From assembly GCF_001039355.2 (NCBI RefSeq), contig NW_019775846.1:60001-124000 (forward strand): a DNA stretch of 64,000 nucleotides. The letters are read 5' to 3'. The notes under the pieces were generated by a model. The model saw only the letters and a program-made list of their open reading frames with translations, was not told where the DNA came from and ran no database searches. Each line of letters opens with the position of its first letter. Position 1 is the first letter of the stretch. This document shows, piece after piece, positions 1-21,000 of this stretch. This stretch comes from Lingula anatina (lineage: Eukaryota > Brachiopoda > Lingulata > Lingulida > Lingulidae). The position numbers and the translations under genes were made by a program.

Positions 1-373
1 AAAGTAACACAAATCTGGCATGCAAAACATGGTGAATCTGCCATGTTGTACATTAGACTTCTGTGGATAAATAATCAGCTTTCATTCCTTGCTGCACCAC
101 ATTGCTATGTACATTATTCTGACACCACTCTCCTCAAAATCCAAGCTAGATTTTACTTCATTTTACCATAATTCATGAGACTGGGCAACCTCAGATGATC
201 CCCATCAATCCCCAATTATTTCTTGGCACCTCAACTTTTACAATATGCCCTACTATCAAGTTATTAACGATATTTAACAACAAATTCAATATGACACATG
301 TTCCATTTATTTCAGTAAAAATTAAAATCTCCAAACTACAGAAATAAACATAAGATATGTATCTAATAACTCA

Positions 374-9996
<9,623 letters not shown>

Positions 9997-10450
9997 GACG
10001 AGATTTGCAAAGGCAGCCTCCCAGTATCCACTTCTTAGCCGGTTCTGTCGACCTCTGTCCCCTAGTATGTCCCGTCCTGGACCCCTAAAGGCTCAGAGGG
10101 TGTCAAAGAAACGCTCACACTCGTTGGCCCTTCAGACCTGTCACCCAAAACAATATCGAGACATGAAAATGATCGTTGCAAGATACTCTGGGTGTGGTGA
10201 AGAGCAGCACTTAGTGTACTCCCTCTGACCTCAGCCTTGCGGAGGGGATGCTCGTTTCAGCAGCTTGGTCACCGGAACCCTTTGATCTATGTAAAAATGC
10301 AAAACATTTTGGATTGGCACTGATGCATTTGAGTTTACTGTCAAAAAGACCATCAACGAAAGGACAACTTGGTAATTGACATACCTTAGGGAGTGCTCTC
10401 AGTTAATGGAAGAGCATAGTTAGGATCCCACGTACTATTATGGGATGCGT
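9997..10450 (-). promoter_or_regulatory. Presumed 5' UTR and proximal promoter of the G alpha gene
   Basis: The block just upstream of the G alpha ATG is richer in GC and CpG than the surrounding intron, for example around 10020-10260. This is typical of an unmethylated 5' region. I see no clear TATA box, and the start of transcription cannot be placed from sequence alone. A plus-strand open frame at 9995-10228 overlaps it and is best taken as a chance product of the higher GC content. Confidence 0.45.
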
Positions 10451-11760
10451 GTTTCCATGATTCTGAGGCTGCATATGTAATGAGCCGGGTATATCTTACC
10501 AAAACAGTAGTGCATAAATGTATAATTTTGATGGCAATTTTACTTAAGAAAATGTACCTCTAGATGATCGTTTTTAGTTACAACGACGAAAAAAATTACA
10601 ATAATCAGCTATGTTGAATGTAGAACAATATTGTGTTAGTTGAGATTTAGCTTCTTTACTTCAAGGTTTTCGATGATTGCATTCTCAGTCTTGGGTCTAA
10701 TTCAGTATGCTATAGCTGAGCTATGTACAGTAATTAAATCTATATTACTTCATAAGATCATATTTTGTGAATGGATAATTAACCATATAATGAATTGTTT
10801 TCATTTTTTTCTTTCCTGCCATCACTGACATGATATGGTAAACCACTGCAAAATTATAATAAATAAAACGACGTAAATCCCTTTGTTTTGGTCAAACAGA
10901 GTAGATCTAAAGGTCAATAAATCAACAGTTCAAAAGAGGAATTCCTAAAAGAACAAATTTTTTCCATAGAAAGTGGTTTTAAACCGCAATCTACTGTTGC
11001 ATGCTAGTTACAGATTAAGCCAATGAAGTACGTACGAGTACTGGTGGACCTACTCAAAATTCCTATGTTTATAATATAATTGAAAAAATTCTCAGAAATT
11101 AGGCTAGGTCCATGGTGGATTTAAGTAAATTCTGCTAAAAAGTAAAAATTGTCATTTTATTACAGCATAGGCCTATTAGCAGTATACAAACTCTTATCCA
11201 CTCGTACATTGTATTAGGACCTGTATGTGGCAATGTTTTTTTTTTTAATATAAAGAAAGATTAATGTTGTTTTCTGATAAAAACGCGAAAAGTCTGAAAT
11301 ACATTTTGCTAGGGTGCCACCTACATGTAGGGTATGTAACATTTAAAAAAATGCATATACAGGTCTGTTTATTTTTGCTGTAAATAGTCTAAATATCTTT
11401 ATAATAATTATAATAAGTTAACCCTATTTAAAATCTGTTACAAAGAGTGAAATTTTATACCCTAAAGTAGGCTGTACTGTTTATTTCCAATGCTGAAAAA
11501 GTGTAAGAAATGCAGGGGTGGATCCAGGATTATTTGAAGGGGGGTCCACAGATGCGAAGCTGAAATCCTTTAAAATTGTCCTCATTTTTCCTTATTATCC
11601 AAATATTGTATATTTTCTAAATAAAAATTATGGAAATGTTGGAAAATGATTACACAGATTGCTAATCTCTACCCTTTACCAGAACTATTGAAGAGAGAGA
11701 GTGTATTGTATTTTCTTTTGTTGGCTGTACAAAACCTACACAGAGAAAGTAAAAGTTTCA
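10451..11760. other. Intergenic spacer between G alpha and LRRC71-like genes
   Basis: This is about 1.3 kb between the G alpha 5' region and the end of the LRRC71-like transcript. The two genes are head to tail on the minus strand. The DNA is AT-rich with no convincing coding potential. One probable transposon end is described separately at 11513-11560. Confidence 0.6.
11513..11560 (+). mobile_element. Fragment resembling a hAT-type element end
   Basis: The stretch starts CAGGGGTGGATCCAGG and continues into a G-rich segment. It has the CAGGG form seen at the ends of hAT superfamily elements, and I have seen similar ends in other animal genomes. I found no matching inverted end or target duplication nearby, so at most this is a truncated relic. 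The call rests on resemblance from memory. Confidence 0.3.
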
Positions 11761-11768
11761 AAAAATAT

Positions 11769-11834
11769 TTTATTCACATAATGTACAACATTTATACAGA
11801 ATATGCACATTTATCACAGTTTGGCTTTTTTATT
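11769..11834 (-). terminator. Candidate poly(A) signals of the LRRC71-like gene
   Basis: Two AATAAA hexamers on the minus strand, at 11829-11834 and 11769-11774, lie about 200 and 250 nt downstream of the stop codon at 12027-12029. Either could set the 3' end of the LRRC71-like mRNA, giving a short 3' UTR. Sequence alone cannot choose between them. Confidence 0.5.
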
Positions 11835-12026
11835 TTAATTTAATTCTCAAATTTTCTCAATATGGGCTAAAAAGCATATCATTGTCTGATTTTATCTTAT
11901 GCATTCAACATGTACAGGACCTTGAATTCTGTGGTCTATATTCTTATAAGTCCAAAGTTCAAATGTTTCTTTGCATCTGCTAGCACATGACAAAAATGTC
12001 CTTTGCAAGTCTTCATTTTCCTTCAG

Positions 12027-15000
12027 TCACCCTAAAAAGAGTAAAATAAAATGAAAAAAAGCAATTCATCAATTGTGGACTGTAACTGGTAATAAATTCT
12101 GTTCTGAGTAAATGTAATCATATCATTGAAGACAGTACAAAGCAGGGTCAGACTCTTCTGTGAGATACTTACACAAAGTAGTTTAAAACTAGTGTATCTT
12201 AGCTATTGAAAAGAGCATTTGGCTTACACAAGCACTATTGTCCTATGGTGATGCAAAGTAAATGATTTTACACAGGATACCATCAGAATGGAAATTAGCT
12301 TAGGTATTTTTATTAATTATGCTACACTTTTTTTGCCTGAATGATGATAAAAAATCTGTATTACCTGCTACCTGTGATTCATTTTCTGGACTAGAGGGGG
12401 GAGGTTTGTAAAAAGGATCCTTGGTTAGCATCATTTGGTTTATCTTCTCCAAAATATCATTGTCCATAGACACTTTATTTTTCTGAAATCAAAATGCAAA
12501 ACTATATATTTATTTACTTATTAAAATATAAATAAATCTGTATCAATAACTTTTGAAAAAAATCAGAAATGTTATTTAATAATAAACATTTTTTCGTTGT
12601 CCTCTGCGTGACAATGAAATAGTCATTGAAACATCATCACTAACTAAAAAAGAAGAGGAATTGCCCAAATATTTTTCAAAAAGTTTAAGTCCAAAAATGT
12701 CAAGAATTTTACATATAACCTAAATATAATATTTCTCATATAAACATAAAACTTACATTTAAGCAAATCCTCATTAAACCTGTGCCTGACCCTGAGGACA
12801 GCTTGGAAAATGTAGTTTGATATTGTATGGCTTTGAGCAACTCTTTCATTCCTTCTGAACCTATCAAATTTTCTAAAAACAAAAATATTCAGGTTACAGT
12901 TATAGCAAAATCATTTCAATTTGAAGGCCAGTAAACCAACAACCAATGCATAATGGTGCCATTCCCATATCAAAAATTAAAATAAAGGACAAATTACAAT
13001 ATGTTATAAGTTGATTACAACCCTTTTCTACATGTTTTCATATTAGTCCATTTTACATATACTTTTTGTCTTACTTTTTAAATTTAGGCTGATTAAAACT
13101 CTGTTTCCAGGTACCCAAAGCTCATGATTGATGTTTTCTACCTGCTCCAACAGTGGATTTGCAAGCTCTGGTGTTTCAGGCTACAAAAATATATATTTAT
13201 GACTTGTAAAGATTTATAACAGACGCAAAACCAAAAATTATAACTCCAAGTACACTTTAGATCAAATAAAAAATGTCTCCATCAAACCCTTTTAAACAAA
13301 ATTAAGCTGAGCACCATGCTTTGTAATAACACAAAATGCACATTCCATGATTACATAGGCTGGCATCAGGTGGTCCATAAGAAAAAAGCACTTTCAGTCA
13401 AAATGCTTTTCAGTTTATAAGACAACCACAGATCACCAAAAGGAAAGGAATTTTTGAGTCTTGAGTTCCTTTTTGCATTAATGTTGGAAAAAAAATCATA
13501 AAAAAGGTTTTATTAACTTGTACTTGTTTGATTCAAAAATTTTCTTTCGATTTTTACTTTTAGTTGAGGCTGAAGGTACTTTTGGGCACAAATAAAGACC
13601 AAAAGTGGCTTTGGTCTAAAATGTGACAAATTTTTGACAGTTAAACAAAGGGAATGTAGCAAAAGTGAACTCTACTTATACACTAGTTAATACATCTATT
13701 TGACTGAAAACTCAAGCTATATCTAGACAGGTGTAAAACAACATGTGTCTGAACACTCTGTAAAATGTGTATTTCCCCAGTGCCTACCTCTGCTTCCTGC
13801 TGGACTGCTCCTTTTTTATCTTTTCCTCCTTTCTTGTCCTTGCCCTTTGCTGCAGTTTTACCTGCTGTTTCGGCTACTACTGATGCTGTAATAAGAAAAC
13901 CATTATCAGAACATGTATAATGTAAAATATGGTTCTTGTCGAGTATCTCATGTTTGCTCAACTTGTAAAATGCCTCATCTATAAAAGCAAAGCATAGGCA
14001 ACCTTTCCTAAAACTATGCTATTATGCAGCACCCACTTAAAACAACTCTTTAACAAATATATCTCTCATTTAAGACAGGATATTAAAAAATGTATGTCAA
14101 CTTAAAAAGACTGTGTTTATGACAATAACGCAGGGCAAAAAAAGTGGTTTCATAAAAACTATTGCCACAGTGCTACAAAGAAAAAAATTACAAACACTTA
14201 AAACTAAAAGAGTAGAAAAAATCCAATATAAATTGCAAAATGAATGACAGAATCTAAAGAAAGCCATTAAATCATCACCACTACAACCAAACAAGCCTGA
14301 AGTCATGTCAAGTATGTCTTCTGACCAGCAAGGGGATATAATTTCTACTTGAAAATTCGAATATTTATGATATTTGATTTCATAGTAAAATATCTTTATG
14401 AAAAGCACAAAATATTTCCAACCACAACATATTTTCCTTCTGGCTCATATACAAAACAATTTCACTTGATTAAGTTTGCCAAATTGGAATAAATCTCAAA
14501 GCAATAGTGAATATTTCTATCTTTTTTTAAATCATCTTCTAAAGTAAATGAACTTTTACAGATGTAGTTTCATAAAAGTGATGTTAACCAACAGATGGCA
14601 AAGGAAAGAAGCAGGGGCAAAAATGGAACAAATAGCCAACAATGACAACCAATAAAAATGAAGAAAATTACAACTACAAGCAAAGACAAGCAATGTCATA
14701 CAGCACTAAGCAACTATTACTCTTTCTATCGTGAGAAGACATGCGCATGTCAGCAAGCAAGCGAGTAGCACTGGAAGCAGCTGAGAGAACTGAACTTTGT
14801 CCTGAACAAAAGAAGCAAATGCTGGGATCAGAACAATAAATAAAAACAAAATTATGACTGATACATGTTTGATTACAGAATGTTCATTCCTTTGTGAATT
14901 GTATTAGAAATCTTAATTAAGAAATGTGTGTAATTCAGTTGAAAGCCATGTGGGATTGTGAAAAATATAGATCTATAATTTTAAAAAGATAAGTAAATAA

Positions 15001-18000
15001 ATTAAACTATCTATAAAATCCATATGCCATGGACCAACAAAGAAATCTGTTTTTAATCCTGAAAAAAGTTTTTGCCAAGTTTTTATTTAAAAATCAGATT
15101 CTTGGAGGACCTCTGTCTGATAGAAAAACTTAAAACATAACTGAAAACCTCTAAATAATTTTGAATTTTGAACAAAACTCTGCCAACACTTCAGCCACAA
15201 ATGATGGATTACATATGATCATCTACACCTATATAAACTTTCCACTGCTGTTTGCTTCAAAACTTATGCCTGGGCCAGGACCTCTCTGTCACATCACACT
15301 TTATCACCTCATGCTAAGAAACAGCATTATAAGTCCTACATATTTACATCTCAAAAAAAAAAAAATCAACTTGGACAGTGTTTCCAGAATAAACTTGCTA
15401 ATGCTTTTTACGCCAGGTACGTACAAAGCAAATTTATGGTAGGGCCAACCATTTATAAAAAGAAAACAAATACAATTAGCAATGGGAAGCCTGGGTGGGA
15501 AGTGGGGGGGGGGGGGGAGACAGCTAAAAAGTATATATTTTAAAACTAGTCATCAACTGATGGGGTTTTTTTCCAGTGACATAATATCTTAAAGATTTAT
15601 TTAACTATATACACATTTGGCTTAAAGAAATGAACAGAGCGCCATACCTGCATCCTGCACTTAGACACTCCTGCTCCTACAGTACATCCACATATGCAAC
15701 AGGGCAATTCACAGCAATATACACATCATGCATGGCAATGTTGTTAATAAGTCACCTAAACCATATCAATAATGTAGACTTCACTATCCCTCCACCAGGT
15801 CTATTCCTTTCTAAGCCTAATAGGTAAACTAAACTATAATACCTTATCTAACCTACAATAACATGCTATAAAGTTAATTTTTCTAACCAAGTCAACCTTT
15901 TCTCATTTCAATCAATATGTTTATTTCTTTTCTAACCCAGGTCTTTCTACACCTAGAATTATAACCTAACTTTCACTAGTATCTAAACAGATGTGCCTAC
16001 CTCCTGAACCACGGCCTCCTATACCTGAACTTGAGACTGTCAGTTAAGAAATAAAGAAGTGAAGCATATATTCCATCAAGTGAATTTAAATATATTTATA
16101 AATGGTGTGATTATTATTCCCTAGATAATCTACAACTACACAAAATGCTGAAAACCAAAAAAATGTACATACAATAACTGGCCTGCCTAATTCACTGCCT
16201 ATACCAGTAATGCTATTAAAACTTAACCTGAATGCATGTTCAAAAACTGCACTTTTTCAATCAGCTTGAAGTGTCATGTTAGGCTGACAAAATGCTATTA
16301 GAAGCAAGACAGAATTTTACAATACCCTAAAGAAAATTATAAGTCTGAGGCATCATTACTTTGCTGAGATCAATAAAAGTTGCTTAACATTATGCATTAT
16401 GTATTCAGTTTTCACTATTCTATGTCATTACTACTCCTCATACTAGTAAGTTATATCTAAATAACATAAATATCATTTATTAGATGTCTGAAAAACCCTA
16501 AGTTACATAAAACTAACATTCACTTCCAAGTTCCACATGTATAAGTCTGAGCCAAGGCATCTACAGTGTGCAAAAAAGTTCACACTAGGCTTCATTGTCA
16601 ATAAAAATACATGTATATGTTTTAGTACAAGGCCATGGTCACAACTGGACTACTTCAGTCTAACACTCATCAACAGTTCATCTAATGTCTCAACTTGGAA
16701 TTAAAAGCTCAAAGCCACAGTAAGAATCCAGATGTATTTTAGTTGTCTGTTGATGTTGGCTAGACATCTTAAAGTAAGTCCATTAGTCCAATATTGTCAC
16801 CATGGGCTTCAGAGGTCATTGGCACCACAATATTATCAGTCTTCCTCTACCTTTTCCAGTTCCCTGTACCCTGGATACCGAAAATGGAAGAGGTTTGCTG
16901 ATGATAGAGGGGAGTTTTGGTATCAGGACAATTGCTCCCCTTCACAATCCTCCCACACACCCAGCCTGGACAATAATGAGAAAGTTGTCCTAGAATCATG
17001 AGTTTCCAATGACCTCTGAAACTCAGGGTGAATATTGTGGGAAGACAGCTTATAATGTGTGCAGGTGCAGGTGCATGTTGTGAAAATGGAGCTGATATTA
17101 ACCTTTAGACCCTTTGGTATCAGCTGTGCACACATACGAGAACCAGCAGGTGTAGGTATGAAATAGAAAACACAAATCCATTAGCACAAGTCACAGCAAG
17201 ATATAAGTACCCAATGTTTCTGATACAACAAAACATAAGTCTTCTATTTAAAAACAGGTACAGTTATGCATGCAGTAATATACAACATGTTTTAACCATC
17301 ATGTTATCATTTTTTTGGTTGTTAATAAACACTTCAAAGGTTTAGTAATTGATAATTATCACTAATTCATTTTAAAATGTTAAATTTTTCAATATCAAAT
17401 CTTTAGAAGGTAAAAAGTTGAAAGATCACTTCAATAACTCATAGATGGTCATATATAATTTGTTATGATATCTACAGCAATCTTTTCATTAAAGGGCACA
17501 GCATGGTAACTAATTTGTTCACCTTTCTTGCCAGCAGTTTTGTCTTCCTTTTTGCCTTTCTTGTCATCTTTTTCATCTTTTCCTTTTGTGTCCTGGAGAA
17601 ATGGATGTCAATCAATACAATATCATTTTAAGAAATCATCACAGCATGTAAAATACACAAGTCTGTTTTTTAATACAGTTATTAAAGATTCATAAACAGC
17701 ATCACTTCAATGATATCACTAAAACTCTGTTAAATCAATATCATCATACCTTTATTCAAGGGTTGTGTACTCACTTTTTTCTTTGAAGATTTGTCCCTCT
17801 TTTTATCTATCTGAGAGCTACTTCTTACACTTCCTGGCCTGTCTTTAGAATCAGCCCTTCTGCTTGGTGGAGGCTATAATAGAAATATACAGATTAAACA
17901 TATTCTTTTCAATGGTACATTAGAGTGACAAACACACAATGAATGCTTTTAATGAGAGAAAAATTCAGCAATATGCCATATATGAAGTTAATTTATTTCA

Positions 18001-21000
18001 GGGGCTTCACACACAGCCTTAATATCTTTATCACTTTAAAAATGAATTGCTTTAGTTCTCTTGCAATTATTAATACTTACAGATTTTGTCCTATCTGGAG
18101 CTCCCTTTTCTGAAAGCAATTTTCTCCTCTCTACAACTTCTTCATGGGTCAATGGAAATCTAGATAAAACCTAAAAGAAAAAAGAAAGAAAAAAAACTCT
18201 TTTACCTTCTTCAAGTCTGTTCTTTAAACAGCTTAGTATATTTTAAAACTGTACACATATTCCCTTATCAAAACTCAATGATTCAGTTTTCAACTTTATT
18301 TGGAGTGAATTCATAATAAACTACAGCCTGTAATACCATCCAAATCAATCTGTTAAAAGTTTCTAGGGGAAATACCCATATTTCAGCATTAAAGCAAATT
18401 CCCAACATACCTCTCCAAATTTCTTAGCTCCAAGATCCCCAATCTGATTGTGTTCTAGTGACAAGGAAAGCAAATTACGGTTCATTCTGAGTCCCTGTAA
18501 AGAAGAAAAGAAATCCCTGTGATGTGATTTCTAAACCTGAAAATCTTTTTTAACAACTGCTGTAACGTACCATTTCACATTCCCCTTACATTACACAGTA
18601 TAGTTACCAACATATTACTTTCACATTAAGAAATACTTCCTGCTTACCTTTTTGAGAATTTGTTTTCAGCCTTTTATTATAATTTTCTATGTTCTAAAAC
18701 CATGAACCATATCTCACATTCATGAAATATTTCTATTCAATAAAAGTCTTTCTATAAATCAACTTCTAAACAAATCTGCAATTTATGTTTCTAAACTGCA
18801 TCCACTTACCCCAGCTATAGCTGTTGCCCCAACATCAGTGATTCTATTGCCATTGAGATTAAGTGATAAGAGTTTAGTGTTAGCTTTCTGTGTGGTCCCC
18901 AGAGCCTTTCCAATCTGTTCTGCGCCTTTGTCAGTAATTTGATTATAACGCAAGGACAAGGTCTGGATTCTGGAAAAAAAATTATCCATGGCTTTATAAA
19001 TAATTGGTAACGGACCAACAATACAAATACTTTGTGTTCAACATGTGTTCAACATGTTTTGTATCATCATCCATATTTTGCTGTATCCATATCTTGTGTT
19101 TAAATTTTGATTACTCAAATAAAATTTTAAATCATGGTTACTCATTACTTACTGGCTTTCATCACCAATGAGTGAATACCAGTTTTCTTCTGGAACTGGG
19201 TTTCCATCTAAAATAACAGTTCTGAAATACCAAAAATAAAAGATTATACTATCAATAAAGACACTTGTGGTGTGAATTGTAATCAGATAAAAGTAACACT
19301 AAAATAATTTCAGCATGTTGTTCAAACATTGAAAAAATTAAAAGGTAAATCATATCAGTGTGTTTATGTTATAAGCTGCTATCTAACATACTTAAGGTTG
19401 GCACATTGAGGCAGGAATCCAGATAGAATTTCCACTGTGTCACATGTTAGCCCTGTATCCCATAAACTAAAATAAAGATAAATGTACACAAAATGAAAAA
19501 CAAAAATAAAATGTATGCAATCTAAAAATAATGAATTCTTCATCATACACTTTCTTTGTAGCACTGTGGCAACATGAATTCCTCGTCATATTATCACATC
19601 TGTAAACATGTGTACAAAAAAGTAATAAAAATGTCAATGAAGATTAAATATTAAGTATTTAAAATGGAGTTGCAAGATACTTCTGTACATTATGCTTCCA
19701 ACTTTTAATTCTTGACTAAAACTATTTCCTTTATTTCAAAACCTATTAAATTTTATTTACTTGATGGTATGAAGTCTATCCATAGTAAGCCAGCATTGCT
19801 TGAATACATTCATCATAGTTTCATCTATCTTCCAACCTACAAGTGATAAAGCCAAATGCAAGTATCAACTATCAAATATCAGTTCTAAATCAGTTTGAAA
19901 AAAGTAAACATTATCCATTCTATTTTCAACAATACAGTTCTGTCATAATGTTTTGTGTGTTTTGCTTGAAAAATGGCACCACAGAAAACACAGGCCCCAG
20001 GTTCATTGATGACTGGAAACTTATTCCTACTATCCACTATCGGGGAGCCTCTGCTGTTTCCAATAAATAGGAATGGGGGCCTGTTTATGGTGGAAGCTAT
20101 ATCCCAATTACCTCTGAAATCCAGTTAAAATTAATTTTCAAAAAATTAATTTTTTGGTTACATTTAACAAATCTCATGCCTACCTTTAACAAAGACTTCT
20201 GTGACAGTGTCCCATTTGTCTGGGTTATCCATTTCCACCTGAACTGTAGGTTTGAAATATTCATACTTGTCCTTAGTTGTGTAAGTCTTCGGAGGTGGTT
20301 CAACAGGTTCTTAAAAAAAGTTGTGATACCATTATAAGATAACAATACTGGAAGAAAAAACAAAACATTAACAAGATATTTCACTGTCTTTACACTCTTG
20401 TCTCTTTTCTACTGGTGACTCTGGGAGTGAAATAAAACCTGAAGGTATTTTTCTATTACAACCATCTTTATCAGGTAGCTAAAATCCCATGTACTGTGGT
20501 TACCTCCTTCTCCCTCAGGTTCAGGATCAGGTTCTGGTTGTTGCTGTTGTTGCTTTCCTTTCCCCTTCTCAGCCTTGCTGGCTGGCTCAGGGGGTGGTGT
20601 GACAGGGCGGTGGGGACGCTGAACCACAGGCGGAATGACCGCCATATTGTTCCTCCTACACAGTTCAGTGAAGTCTACACTTAGGTTGCCTGTGCACACA
20701 TGTGGCTCTGAAATCATTAAACGAGAAATAATATTTCTAACTGAGAATGACTTCCATTGTTTGTAGCTGAATAATCTTGCTGCTTAAACCACATCTGAAA
20801 ATTAGACAAATATTAAAATCCAAGAGAAGTTCTTGATAAATTTTGGGTGCATTGAATTGAATGGGTTTCATGGGGTAATTGTTCTTAATGCTTACACACC
20901 ATGCAAGCTTTATTCCATAATCAAGGAATGGGGGAAGAAGATTCAGATATATGTAGAAAATCATATCTCATCAAATTTTATTATAAATCATTCAACAAGA

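Larger units (their letters stand above)
13886..17522 (-). other. Large LRRC71-like intron holding candidate microexons and an inverted repeat
   Basis: This intron of about 3.6 kb interrupts the Lys-rich linker. It contains two candidate in-frame microexons (16001-16036 and 17103-17123), an inverted repeat (16789-17037) and a G homopolymer near 15507-15520. The rest is AT-rich with only chance open frames. Confidence 0.65.

Noticed and set aside
16732-17001. Plus-strand open frames of 89 and 63 residues
   Set aside because: They lie inside the inverted repeat and an LRRC71-like intron, lack recognisable sequence, and overlap each other in different frames.
20504-20707. Gln/Pro/Glu tract in the LRRC71-like protein as an expanded disease-like repeat
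   Set aside because: Only five consecutive Gln, within normal low-complexity variation.
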